64,000 nucleotides of DNA, from contig CAZTMT010000006.1 in assembly GCA_964615335.1 (NCBI GenBank), positions 1 to 64,000 of the forward strand, in the 5' to 3' direction. Origin of the DNA: HR10 sp964615335. GTDB lineage: Bacteria; Acidobacteriota; Blastocatellia; HR10. The notes beneath the pieces are model-generated. The model was not told where the DNA came from. It saw nothing but the letters and a program-made list of their open reading frames with translations, and did no database searches. Of the stretch, positions 8,527-17,626 are shown in pieces. Position numbers and translations under genes: made by a program. Numbering within the stretch: position 1 is the stretch's first letter; each line of letters opens with the position of its first letter.

Positions 8527-9204
8527 ATGGACGTGGATCGAGAAATGAGCGAGTTGCTCGAAGCCCTGTGGACGCTTGAGGAGCAAGGCGAGGTGTTTCC
8601 GCACGATGTCCGTCAGATCGCGCATGCGGAGGTGACGGATCAACTCTTAGAGCGAGCCGTTCGCGAAGGACTCATCCGGGAGCTGCCTTCCGGGCACGTG
8701 CGTCTGACGCCCAAAGGGCGTGCCGTCGCCATGCCCATTATTCGTCGGCATCGCCTGGCCGAACGCCTGATGTGCGATGCCCTCGGCGTGGATGTCGAAG
8801 AGACCGAAGCCGCCGCTTGTGAGTTCGAGCATGTTCTGGCCGAGGGGATCACGCGGGCTATTTGCACTCTGCTTGGACATCCGCGATTCTGTCCCCACGG
8901 TCGCCCGATCCCGGAAGGTCCTTGCTGTCGTCGAGCCGAGGAGCAGGTGAAGGCCGTCGTCATGCCATGCGATCGCCTGGGGATTGGAGAGACGGCGCGC
9001 GTCGCTTATGTGAATGCGCGCTCTCACGCGCGATTGTTGAGGCTGTCGGCCCTGGGCATCCTGCCCGGTGTCCCCGTGACGCTCTTGCAAAGATGGCCGA
9101 GCCTCATCCTGCGATGCGAAGGGACGGAAATCGCCCTGGATCGGGAGACGGCGCGCGAGATCTATGTCTGGCGCCCCGGCCAACCGGAGTCCGAGCTCGA
9201 GTGA
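8527..9204 (+). CDS. DtxR/MntR-type metal-dependent regulator with C-terminal FeoA domain
   Basis: A 225-residue protein. Residues 1-70 form a winged helix (TPKGRAVA at its end). Residues 70-140 form the metal-binding/dimerisation domain with a DtxR-like E-F-E-H-V pattern, then CPHGRPIP, the equivalent of the SPFGNPIP motif. Residues 150-220 form an SH3-like FeoA domain. Known family members repress iron or manganese uptake genes when metal is bound. Being 12 bases after feoB, it probably controls its own operon, while the FeoA domain could also touch FeoB. The Shine-Dalgarno is GGGGAAGGG before ATG 8527. It is also conceivable that the protein has become mainly a FeoA partner. Confidence 0.8.
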   Translation: MDVDREMSELLEALWTLEEQGEVFPHDVRQIAHAEVTDQLLERAVREGLIRELPSGHVRLTPKGRAVAMPIIRRHRLAERLMCDALGVDVEETEAAACEFEHVLAEGITRAICTLLGHPRFCPHGRPIPEGPCCRRAEEQVKAVVMPCDRLGIGETARVAYVNARSHARLLRLSALGILPGVPVTLLQRWPSLILRCEGTEIALDRETAREIYVWRPGQPESELE

Positions 9205-9329
9205 GCGGCAACCTTCGGAAGCGCGCCCTTATGGACAGGTGTTATCTCGGGAGGCGCTCATTCCTCCAAGGAGGAGAGAACGCCCGTGTCCTATGGAGCT
9301 TGGGGGCGTTGCCCGTGCGGGGTCACTCC

Positions 9330-9767
9330 TCAAGGGCGAGAGAAATCCCTCGCCTCGCTGAATTGCGGGGAGATGACGACCTCCCCTCTGCGCGAGACAT
9401 ATCCCCACTTCCCGCCGACTTTCACTCGCGCCAGACCCTGGGAGAAGTCTCCCGCTTCATCGAATTGGGGATTGATGAGGAAGCGCCCTGTGGGATCCAC
9501 ATACCCCCATTCCCCCCCCATTTTGACACGGGCCAAGCCTTCGGAGAAATCGCCCGCCTCCTCAAACTGCGGAGTGATGGCGATGCGCCCGGAGCGATCG
9601 ACATAGCCCCACTTCCCGCCCATCTTGATGCACGCGAGGCTACGCGCGGCACCGGACCGCGTCTGAAGAGGATCGGCTCCCCAGATCGCAGAAGCGAGAG
9701 CGACCAGCGCTCCCACTCCCATGCCGATGAGAAGGAAGAGGCTATCTCTGAGCTGCCTTCTGCGCAT
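9330..9767 (-). CDS. Secreted or membrane-anchored WG-repeat protein
   Basis: A 145-residue protein with an N-terminal hydrophobic segment (residues 10-30) that is a signal peptide or anchor. Three tandem WG repeats of about 33 residues follow. Each carries a KWGYVD- or EWGYVD-type motif and an ITPQF/INPQF-type motif with E/D-A-x-DFS after it. WG repeats form beta-rich binding modules of unknown ligand. ATG 9767 is preferred over ATG 9800 because GGAGAGAAC precedes it. The protein is short for the family. The gene stands alone between the feoB operon and repeat A. Confidence 0.75.
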   Translation of the reverse strand: MRRRQLRDSLFLLIGMGVGALVALASAIWGADPLQTRSGAARSLACIKMGGKWGYVDRSGRIAITPQFEEAGDFSEGLARVKMGGEWGYVDPTGRFLINPQFDEAGDFSQGLARVKVGGKWGYVSRRGEVVISPQFSEARDFSRP

Positions 9768-9974
9768 ACGTTCTCTCCGTATCAGGGATGACCTTGCCAT
9801 GCGTGACATTTTAAGGAAGGAAATGAGAGCGGGGCAACCGGCAGGAGCCCCTGGCGCGACCTTCGAAAGCATCCTCTGCGTCCTCGGCGAGAAGCCCATG
9901 AAGATAGATGAGCATGACAGTCCGAAAGTCGGCGGCACACGCTCGTGGTCACATGACAGCGGAGCAAGTTCGGA

Positions 9975-10380
9975 ATGAAGGAGCCCTCGGAGAGGGCGAC
10001 GGAAAATAGCCTGGGGTGGAGCACGAGCGGAACCCCAGGAAACGGAGTCCCCAATTATTCGTAAGCCCGCGCTGGGCGGGCGACACACCGGGTCAGAAGC
10101 CTGACGACGGGGATGACGCCGTTCGCGCATCCCCTGATGTGGAGACCTGGCGCGTCTGAGCCAGACCGATTGGAGGACAACCCGATGTGTCGCCCCCTCC
10201 GGGGGCTTGTGGGGAAATTGGGGGACCTCACGTTCCTGGGGCTCACGCCCCAGGCTATTCTCTGTCGCCCCCTTCGGGGGCTCTATGCGGAAGTGGGTCG
10301 TTCTCACAATTGGGCTCACGCTCCGGGCTGATCTCTGTCGCCCACTGCGTGGGCTTTTTGCGGAAGGGGTGTCGCTTCCT
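9975..10380. repeat. Modular palindromic hairpin element, copy A
   Basis: The left part has a hairpin unit (GCCCTC..GAGGGC at 9983-9998) followed by GACGGAAAATAGCCTGGGG. A core follows (about 10035-10190) with GGGTCAGAAGCC and a GGGGAT..ATCCCC hairpin. The right part has two or more units in the opposite orientation, each with TCTGTCGCCC and a stem of the GCCCCC-TTCG-GGGGGC type. It is the most diverged full copy, and the 14-bp palindrome of copies C, E and F is lost. It is followed by about 250 bases without a gene up to the tRNA-Asn promoter. Confidence 0.85.
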
Positions 10381-10629
10381 GAGGAGGCTTACGCTCTGGC
10401 ACTTGACCACAGCGATTAGAGAAGTTTCGAAAAGACTTCTGGGACATCTGAATCGGTTCGCTGACAGACTGGAACGACTCGATTGTGCGCCAGCTCTTAG
10501 CCCGCGTGGCCTCATTGTGATTTGGCGCTCGGATTCCCGTCGGGGTTCGGCCTGCGCTTCGGTCTTCTCTCTATACTGGCTTCTCCCAAACCACCACGGG
10601 TGCCCAAGAGAGGGGACACATACGATTGA

Positions 10630-10659
10630 TTGACAAGGGCTGGACTGTTTTGCTAAACT
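10630..10659 (+). promoter_or_regulatory. Sigma-70-type promoter of tRNA-Asn
   Basis: TTGACA at 10630-10635 and TAAACT at 10654-10659 are separated by 18 bases, with a TG two bases before the -10 (extended -10). The tRNA begins 14 bases downstream, which fits a start site near 10666. Confidence 0.75.
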
Positions 10660-10673
10660 ACTTCTCGCAATGC

Positions 10674-10749
10674 TCCTCAGTAGCTCAACTGGCAGAGCGG
10701 CCGGCTGTTAACCGGCGGGTTGGAGGTTCGAGTCCTCCCTGAGGAGCCA
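10674..10749 (+). tRNA. tRNA-Asn (anticodon GTT)
   Basis: A complete cloverleaf: acceptor TCCTCAG/CTGAGGA, D-arm GCTC/GAGC, anticodon stem GCCGG/CCGGC with loop CTGTTAA giving anticodon GTT, and T-arm GGAGG/CCTCC with TTCGAGT. The discriminator is G and CCA is encoded at 10747-10749. Confidence 0.97.
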
Positions 10750-10815
10750 GATCCCCTGGTTTTTCTCCAGTACGAGTACGGGGGAAGCTTTGACCCTTTC
10801 CCCGGCGATCTCGCG

Positions 10816-11856
10816 TCACGCCAAAGCGAGCATACGGCCAATGGCCTGTCGAGCGCGAGCGGCCGTTTCTTCCGGAACGCGGATGGGATGAACCAGTTCT
10901 TTGAGTGAGCGCAGCACCTTGGGGAGTGTCGTGCACTTCATGTATTCGCAGAGGGCCTCGTGCGAGACAGGATAGAAAGTGCGGTCCGGATAGAGAACGC
11001 GCAGCCGATAGACCATACCCTTTTCGGTCGCGACGAGGAATTTTGTGGCCGAGGATCGCTCGATGTGCCGCACCATGCCCTCGGTCGAGAGGAAGTAGGA
11101 ATTGCGCGGGAGTTGTCCGGCCACGGCGCGCGCCAGGCACGTCGTCGCGCATCCGCATTCGGGATGGATCAGGATCTCGGCATCGGGATGTTCTTCCAGC
11201 GCCCGATCAATGGACGTCTCGGCGATCTTCGCATGCACATGGCATTGGCCAGGCCACAGATGCAACGAGCGCCGCGTGAGCCCGCTGACGACGGCCCCCA
11301 GATACTTGTCGGGCAGAAAGAGAATCTCCCGATCCTCCGGGATCGCTTCGATGACCTTCTGCGCGTTGCGCGACGTGCAGCAGTAATCGGAGAGGGCCTT
11401 CACATCGGCCGTCGAGTTCACATACGTGACGACGACCGCGTCGGGGTTCTTCTTCCGCCAGGCCGCCAGTTGCTCCGCCGTCACGCAGGCGGCCAGCGAG
11501 CAACCTGCTTCCAGATCGGGCAGCAGAACGAGCTTGTCGGGGCAGAGGATCGCGGCCGTCTCGGCCATGAAGTGCACGCCGCAGAAGACGATCACTTCGG
11601 CATCGGTTCGGGCCGCTTCCTGACTCAACCCGAGAGAATCGCCGATGTAGTCGGCGATCTCCTGGATCTCGGGGAATTGATAGTTGTGAGCCAGGATGAT
11701 GGCTCGTCGCTTCTGCTTCCATTCCAGGATCTCGTTGGCCAGCTCGGCCAGTTCTTCGCAGAAGCTCACGCTCTCGTAGCGTCCGGGATAGAGATCGGCC
11801 GCATAGCGCGTGAACCGTTCGTAGAAGGTTCGCCCGTCAAATCGTTTGGTCTCCAT
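10816..11856 (-). CDS. nadA: Quinolinate synthase
   Basis: A 346-residue NadA. It condenses iminoaspartate with dihydroxyacetone phosphate to quinolinate in de novo NAD synthesis and carries one [4Fe-4S] cluster. Family marks include AHNYQFPEIQ near residue 55, GVHFMAETAAIL with the first cluster cysteine just before it, YVNSTADVKA, and HPECGC late in the protein. ATG 11856 has a weak GAGG upstream. Upstream in its direction, a TAAAAT sequence near 11880 could be its -10. nadB and nadC are not nearby. Confidence 0.93.
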   Translation of the reverse strand: METKRFDGRTFYERFTRYAADLYPGRYESVSFCEELAELANEILEWKQKRRAIILAHNYQFPEIQEIADYIGDSLGLSQEAARTDAEVIVFCGVHFMAETAAILCPDKLVLLPDLEAGCSLAACVTAEQLAAWRKKNPDAVVVTYVNSTADVKALSDYCCTSRNAQKVIEAIPEDREILFLPDKYLGAVVSGLTRRSLHLWPGQCHVHAKIAETSIDRALEEHPDAEILIHPECGCATTCLARAVAGQLPRNSYFLSTEGMVRHIERSSATKFLVATEKGMVYRLRVLYPDRTFYPVSHEALCEYMKCTTLPKVLRSLKELVHPIRVPEETAARARQAIGRMLALA

Positions 11857-12006
11857 GGTCCCAATCCTCAGAGAGGGATTTTACCAGACTCGCTCCTGGA
11901 AAACGAGGGGAGCCGCTTGCGCCAGCGCGCTCGGGGACAGCTTTCTGACTGAGGGGCCGAGTGGACCCCGGCCCCTGCCGAACTTCGATTCAGGAGGACG
12001 ATGAGA

Positions 12007-14127
12007 TCAACTCTCCGGCGTTCGGACGCCAAGCTGCCACAGGAGGAAACTCACCTCGTCGGTGAGATCCTCGATCTGTTTGCTCAGAGGGAGTCCTCCC
12101 GAATGACCTGCTTTCGTGTCGTAGCGCAGCAGGATGGGACGATCCGAAGCCGTTGCCGCTTGCAGACGGGCGGTCATCTTTCGCGCATGCAGGGGATCCA
12201 CGCGCGTGTCGGCATCGCCGGTGATGAAGAGGACAGCCGGATACCGAACACCGGGTTTCACCTGGTGATAGGGAGAGTAGGCGAGCAAATACCGGAATTG
12301 CTCCGGATCATCCGAAGAGCCATATTCCGGAATCCAGAAGCGCGCGACCAGAAAGCGATGGTAGCGGATCATATCCAGAAGCGGGTAGGAGCAGACGACG
12401 GCGGCGAAGAGGTCCGGGCGCTGCGTGAGGGCTGCGCCGACCAGAAGTCCGCCGTTGCTTCCTCCGGAGATCGCCAGTCGCGACGGGTTGGTGTACCCGT
12501 TCTGGGTGAGCCACTGAGCGGCCGCCAGGAAATCGTCGAAGACGTTCTGCTTTTTCTCCCGCATGCCCGCCCGATGCCACTCTTCCCCAAATTCCCCTCC
12601 GCCGCGCAGATTGGGCAGCGCGTAGACTCCCCCCAGCTCCATCCACAGGACGGCTCGCGCCGAGAAGCCGGGGAGCATGCTCACATTGAACCCGCCGTAT
12701 CCGGTCAGGAGCGTCGGATTCGACCCATCGAGTTTCACGCCGCGCGCATGAGCGATGAACATGGGCACGCGCGTTTTATCGCGCGACTCATACCAGACCT
12801 GTTTGACCTCGAACCGATCGCTCCGAACGGGCACCTGAAGGGTCGCCCAGACTTCCGACGTGCCCGTAGTGACATCGTAGCGATAGATCGTCGTCGGGAT
12901 GTGGAATGAGGAGAAGGCGTAGAAGACCTCCGGGCTCCCCCATCGCCCTCTCATGCCGCTGACTGAGCCGATCGCCGGAAGCGGGATCTCCCGCAGGAAT
13001 CTCCCTTCGGGATCGAACACCTTCACGTGCGCGACCACGTTCTCCAGGTAGTTCACGATGAGCTTCCCCCCGACCAGCGCAAAACCGTTGATCACGGCAG
13101 AGGAGGAAGCGATGACTTCGCGCCAGCGGTCGCGCGCCGCGGCCTGGGGAACCTCCACGGCGAAGATTCGTCCCGTCGGGGCATTCCAGTTCGTCAAAAG
13201 ATAGAGCCGGTCTCCGACGATCTCCCCGCTGAATCGCGCCTCCAGGTCGGTGACGACGGGAAGGACAGGACCGGAGCGCGCGACATCCTGAAGATAGATC
13301 TCCGTCCGGCGGGCACCGGCGCCATGCGAGACGGTGAAGAGCAGATATCGTCCGTCTTCGGAGAGTTCGGCGGTGATGATCTTGTCCACACCATAGCCCT
13401 GGCCGAAGATCTCGCGATCGCGCGTCGGATCATCGCCGCGCCGATGGAAGTAGACGCGCGGGCCTTCGGAGGTATGCCGCGTGTAGTAGCACCCGCTTTT
13501 GTCCGGGGTGAACGAGAGGCCGAAGTATCGCCCCTTGGGCAGGACATCGGGAAGGTCGCGCCGCGCCTCGACGTCGAAGAAACGAATGGTGATCTCGTCT
13601 TCGCCTCCCTGACGCACTCCGTAGGCGAGCAGAGTTCCATCCTGCGAGATGTCCAGAAGCGTCACGCTCGTCGTTCGATCGGGGCTCCAGGGATGCGGGT
13701 CAATGAGCGCTTCTTCCGGACCCTGGCGACCCCGTCGCATGTAGATCACAAACTGCTCCTGATCGGCACGCCGTTTGGCGAAGAAGTAACGACCGCCGCG
13801 CTCGGTGGGAAGCCCCACGGCTTCCACCTTCATCAGCTCCGTGAGGCGGCGTCGAATCCACGCGCGTCCCGGGACAGCATCCAAAAGGGCTCGCGTGTAG
13901 GCGTTTTGCTCTTCGATCCAGGCGCGCGTCTTGGGGCTCCACTGGTCCTCGAGCCAGCGGTAGGGGTCTACGATCTCGACGCCATGCAGGACTTCTCGGA
14001 CGTTATCGGTCGGAGTCTTGGGAGGCGTCCGGGAGAGCTGAGTCTTTATCCCCCCCCATGAGGGAGGCGAGAGAACGAGCACAAGAAGAGAAGCCAGATA
14101 CGCCCAGCGTCGCGTGAATCCTCTCAT
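12007..14127 (-). CDS. Secreted prolyl oligopeptidase (peptidase family S9A)
   Basis: A 706-residue serine peptidase. A signal peptide covers about residues 1-25. A seven-bladed beta-propeller domain follows, then an alpha/beta-hydrolase domain at the C-terminus. The catalytic serine is in SGGSNGGLL, the aspartate in GDADTRVDP and the histidine in KAGHSGG. It should cleave short peptides after proline in the periplasm or outside the cell. ATG 14127 is chosen over an upstream in-frame start because GGAGGAACG precedes it and a proper signal peptide results. A second S9 peptidase gene lies 100 bases upstream on the same strand, so the two probably act together in peptide scavenging. Confidence 0.9.
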   Translation of the reverse strand: MRGFTRRWAYLASLLVLVLSPPSWGGIKTQLSRTPPKTPTDNVREVLHGVEIVDPYRWLEDQWSPKTRAWIEEQNAYTRALLDAVPGRAWIRRRLTELMKVEAVGLPTERGGRYFFAKRRADQEQFVIYMRRGRQGPEEALIDPHPWSPDRTTSVTLLDISQDGTLLAYGVRQGGEDEITIRFFDVEARRDLPDVLPKGRYFGLSFTPDKSGCYYTRHTSEGPRVYFHRRGDDPTRDREIFGQGYGVDKIITAELSEDGRYLLFTVSHGAGARRTEIYLQDVARSGPVLPVVTDLEARFSGEIVGDRLYLLTNWNAPTGRIFAVEVPQAAARDRWREVIASSSAVINGFALVGGKLIVNYLENVVAHVKVFDPEGRFLREIPLPAIGSVSGMRGRWGSPEVFYAFSSFHIPTTIYRYDVTTGTSEVWATLQVPVRSDRFEVKQVWYESRDKTRVPMFIAHARGVKLDGSNPTLLTGYGGFNVSMLPGFSARAVLWMELGGVYALPNLRGGGEFGEEWHRAGMREKKQNVFDDFLAAAQWLTQNGYTNPSRLAISGGSNGGLLVGAALTQRPDLFAAVVCSYPLLDMIRYHRFLVARFWIPEYGSSDDPEQFRYLLAYSPYHQVKPGVRYPAVLFITGDADTRVDPLHARKMTARLQAATASDRPILLRYDTKAGHSGGLPLSKQIEDLTDEVSFLLWQLGVRTPES

Positions 14128-14230
14128 GGTCGTTCCTCCACAGAAGGCTTTGTTCGCAAACTCGGCCACGGGCTCTGGTGACCCTCATGCGCTGCGCGAG
14201 GGCCACCGCGAGCCCAGAAGAGCGCCGAGG

Positions 14231-16318
14231 CTACGGCTCTTGTCGAGAGCGCTCGGCGGCCGCTTGCCCCTGACCCTGCACAGGCACCTCTTTGTCCTTG
14301 CGCTTGTACTTCTCAAACCAGGCGAGCAGATAGAGCTGCTGAGCCAGTTGGTGTGAGGGGCGGCGCCAGCCGTGATATTCCTCGGGCATGCGCACAAGCA
14401 AGGTCTCTTTCTTGAGCATCTTCAGCGCTCGGTAGAACTCCTCGCTCTGACCGATCGGCGTGCGCAAATCGGCTTCGCCCGTCATGATCATGGTCGGCGT
14501 CTTGACGTTGGCCACATAGTGCAGGGGCGAGCGCACGGCGTATTCCATCGGGTCCTCCCAGGGGAATTTGCGAAACTGGTAGTACCAGCTCGGACCGTCA
14601 GTCGTCCCCACAAACGAATGCCAGTTGATGACCGGGCGCATGGAGACGGCTGCGGCGAATCGGTCCGTATGGCCTACGATCCACGCCGTGAGGACACCTC
14701 CGCCGCTGCCTCCGCAGACGAAGAGATTCCGCTCGTCAATCCAGCCTTTGGCGAGCGCCGCATCCACAGCCGCCATCAGGTCATCGTAGTCCTTGCCCGG
14801 GTAGGCGTACTGGATGCCGTTGACGAAATCCTGCCCATAGCCCGTACTCCCGCGCGGATTCGTGTAGAGAACGGCGTAGCCGTTGGCCGCGAAATTCTGA
14901 AAGGCCCAGTTGAACGCCACGTTGTACATGGCCCAAGGGCCTCCGTGAATCCAGAGCACCATGGGATATTTCTTGGTCGGATCGAAGGGGACGGGCTTAA
15001 TGAGCCATCCCTGGATCTTCCAGCCGTCCGTTGAGGTGACCCACAGCTCTTCGACATCGCCCAGGGTCACACCGGCCAGAACATCTTCGTTGACGTCCAC
15101 GAGCTTCTTCATCTGAGTCGGATCACGCAGGTTGAACGTCACCAGCACGCCCGGTTCTTTGAACGTCGAGCGCACGGCGGCCGCCTGTCCGTTCCGGGCC
15201 AGCGAGAAGCCCGAGAGGACATGCGTGCCTTCCAGGACCTTTCGAACTTTCCCATCAAGCGAAGCGAAATAGAGGCTCGTCGTCCCTTTCTCTCCGACCA
15301 GGAAGTAAACGCCCGATCCATCCGGCGCCCAGGTCAGTTGCGTGGGAGAGCTGGGGAGATTCTCCGCCAGGACACGCTTATTCCCCCCCTCTCGATCCAT
15401 CAGATAGAGATTCGAGATGTGGAACGTATAGCCCTTCTCATCGTAGCCCGTGTAGGCGATCCAGCGCCCATCGGGTGAGACGGTCGGGTTCGTATCGGGC
15501 CCTCTCCGGTCGGTGAGCGGCTTGATGTCGAGCGTGTGAAGGTCTACGGCGTAAATCTCCGTATCGCCCCGCAGGTATTCCCAGTCGGGCTTGCGGATGG
15601 CTGAGACGTAGATGGTCCGTCCATCGGCCGACCATTCCGGATCCGTGTGATTGTACTTTCCGCTGGTGATCTGACGCGGAGTTCCTCCCAGTGTCGCGTC
15701 AATCACAAAGACATGCGTGTAGCCACGAGGCAGAAGTCCCTGGCCATCTCGCGCCCAGGTGAGCCGATCCACCAGGATGGCAGGTCGAGCCCATTGGGCT
15801 CCCGCCGGACGTTCCGGCAGTTTAATCGGCAGGATGGGATCATTGTCCGGGACGAGCATTGTGAAGGCCAGGTATTTCCCATCAGGAGACCAGCGGAGGT
15901 TGCTCGGCGCCCGCTCCAGATGCGTCAGTTGAGCGACCTCGCGCGTGTCCACCCACATGACGTGAATTTGCGTCGTCCCATCTCGATTGGAGAGGAAAGC
16001 GATCCGCTTGCCGTCCGGGGACCACACGGGGGCGCTGTCGCGCCAATTCCCCGATGTCAGCTCGCGCACGCGCGTGCCCGCGACGTCCACGATCCAGAGG
16101 TTGCTGTTATACTCATCCCGCATCTTGTTCACCCACGTTCGGGTGAAAATGATCTGCTGTCCGTCCGGAGAGATGTTGGGGTTTCCGACGGACTCCATCT
16201 CCAGGAAGGTCTCTTTGTCCAGAAGCTTGAGCTTCTGTTGGGTGAAGACTGGGGCGGCCACGCCCAGGAGCCCCAGCATGAGCATCACGACTAAGGGTCG
16301 GCGAAAGGCTTGTCTCAT
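14231..16318 (-). CDS. Secreted S9 family peptidase (acylaminoacyl-/dipeptidyl-peptidase type)
   Basis: A 695-residue protein. The signal peptide is at residues 1-30. An N-terminal beta-propeller built of repeated WSPDGK/SPDGRW motifs follows, then an alpha/beta hydrolase. The catalytic Ser lies in CGGSGGGV, Asp in GEADLRTP and His in EEYHGWRRPSH. WIHGGPW marks the oxyanion region. The family (S9C type) releases dipeptides or N-blocked residues. GGAGGGAAGC precedes ATG 16318, which is preferred over an upstream in-frame start. The C-terminal tail is charged and low in complexity. Confidence 0.88.
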   Translation of the reverse strand: MRQAFRRPLVVMLMLGLLGVAAPVFTQQKLKLLDKETFLEMESVGNPNISPDGQQIIFTRTWVNKMRDEYNSNLWIVDVAGTRVRELTSGNWRDSAPVWSPDGKRIAFLSNRDGTTQIHVMWVDTREVAQLTHLERAPSNLRWSPDGKYLAFTMLVPDNDPILPIKLPERPAGAQWARPAILVDRLTWARDGQGLLPRGYTHVFVIDATLGGTPRQITSGKYNHTDPEWSADGRTIYVSAIRKPDWEYLRGDTEIYAVDLHTLDIKPLTDRRGPDTNPTVSPDGRWIAYTGYDEKGYTFHISNLYLMDREGGNKRVLAENLPSSPTQLTWAPDGSGVYFLVGEKGTTSLYFASLDGKVRKVLEGTHVLSGFSLARNGQAAAVRSTFKEPGVLVTFNLRDPTQMKKLVDVNEDVLAGVTLGDVEELWVTSTDGWKIQGWLIKPVPFDPTKKYPMVLWIHGGPWAMYNVAFNWAFQNFAANGYAVLYTNPRGSTGYGQDFVNGIQYAYPGKDYDDLMAAVDAALAKGWIDERNLFVCGGSGGGVLTAWIVGHTDRFAAAVSMRPVINWHSFVGTTDGPSWYYQFRKFPWEDPMEYAVRSPLHYVANVKTPTMIMTGEADLRTPIGQSEEFYRALKMLKKETLLVRMPEEYHGWRRPSHQLAQQLYLLAWFEKYKRKDKEVPVQGQGQAAAERSRQEP

Positions 16319-16393
16319 AGCTTCCCTCCTAAGCATGGGCTGAGAGATTCTGCACACTGAGGATTACGGTCGCAGCCCTTCCTCCGTTTCGGT

Positions 16394-17488
16394 TCATTGG
16401 ACGCGACCTCGCGCGGCGACGCGCCAGACGGCTTCCACCTGATCCCCCCGGACGCCGTAAACCTCGTCATGCAGGTTCAGAACCGCGCAGACGTGGTTGG
16501 GAATGATCGTCAGGCGCTCTCCCACGCGATAGCGACGAGAGGAGCGAGCGATGTTCAGATGGCCATGTTCTTCCGAAAGGGCTTCCAGCTCTGCATCGGG
16601 ATCCTCTTTCACAAGGCCGAAGCCGCGGCCATCGCCGGCGCGATAGCGGTCCTGGGAGAACGTCTTCGATCCCCCGTCCACGATCGCCCGCCCGGAGACC
16701 GAGGTGCTCACGACCGTCACGAGCACCGAGAGGGCGCAATCCTCCGGACGCGCCACACCCAGACCGACCATCGTGCGATCGTTGAAGATGTACATCCCCG
16801 GGCGGATCTCGTTCACCCCGGCGAATTCGTGGGAGATCCAGGCCGTTGGCGTTGATCCGCCGCTGACGATCTCGCAGGGGAGGCCTGCGCGATCAAAAGC
16901 TTCGTAGACGCGATGAAGCCGCGCGTTGACCTCCTGCAGAAGCTCTCGCCGCTGCGGCTCGGGCACCATGAAATGGCCCGGATAGAACATCAGGCCGCAG
17001 AAGTCCACATTCGGAAGGTCCTGAATGCAGCGCGCCAGCGAAACGGCCTCTTCGGCACGCTCAACTCCACAGCGCCGGAAGCCGACGTCCAGTTCGACGA
17101 GCAGACCGATGCGCACACCGCGCTCCCGGGCGCTCCGGGAGATGCCGCGAGCCGCTTCTTCGGAATCCAGGGAGACCTTGAGCGAAGCGCGCTCGGCCAG
17201 AGCCGCCAGTCGAGCCGTCTTCGGCTGACCGACCAGGGGATAGGCGATGAGGATATCGGTGAGGCCAGCCTGAATCATCACTTCGGCTTCCCCCAGTTTG
17301 GCCACGGTGATGCCGCGGGCACCGCTTGCGATCTGACGGTGAGCCAGCTCCGGAATCTTGTGCGTCTTCGTGTGCGGGCGCAGGGCCAGTCCATGTTGCC
17401 GGCAATACTGAGCCATGCGGGCGAGATTGCGCTCCATGATGTCCAGATCAATGAGGACCGCCGGCGTGTCCAGATCGTCTATGCGCAT
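16394..17488 (-). CDS. PLP enzyme of the D-threonine aldolase / D-serine dehydratase family
   Basis: A 364-residue protein with a fold-III (alanine racemase-like) PLP barrel. The PLP lysine is K41 in RPHTKTHK. The C-terminal metal site is IPNHVCAVLNLHDEVYG, with H332 and C334. An H-x-C pair is the zinc site of eukaryotic-type D-serine dehydratase, while D-threonine aldolases usually have H-x-D, so D-serine (or D-threonine) deamination is the better guess than aldol cleavage. GGGGAGAGG precedes ATG 17488. Next to secreted peptidases, it could handle D-amino acids from peptidoglycan; that is inference. Confidence 0.75.
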   Translation of the reverse strand: MRIDDLDTPAVLIDLDIMERNLARMAQYCRQHGLALRPHTKTHKIPELAHRQIASGARGITVAKLGEAEVMIQAGLTDILIAYPLVGQPKTARLAALAERASLKVSLDSEEAARGISRSARERGVRIGLLVELDVGFRRCGVERAEEAVSLARCIQDLPNVDFCGLMFYPGHFMVPEPQRRELLQEVNARLHRVYEAFDRAGLPCEIVSGGSTPTAWISHEFAGVNEIRPGMYIFNDRTMVGLGVARPEDCALSVLVTVVSTSVSGRAIVDGGSKTFSQDRYRAGDGRGFGLVKEDPDAELEALSEEHGHLNIARSSRRYRVGERLTIIPNHVCAVLNLHDEVYGVRGDQVEAVWRVAARGRVQ

Positions 17489-17626
17489 CGGCCTCTCCCC
17501 GGACTTCGGCGCAATTTTAGGGAAGGGGCCGGAGATCTGTCAATCGCCCGCGAGAGCGGGCCTTGGCTTCGCCCTGTCCTTGCGCGTACACTGTGTGTGC
17601 GCGACATCACTTCGGAGGGAGGACAT

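Noticed and set aside
17585..17612. Imperfect inverted repeat upstream of the metallo-hydrolase gene as an operator
   Set aside because: Pairing is interrupted and short, and no regulator is nearby.
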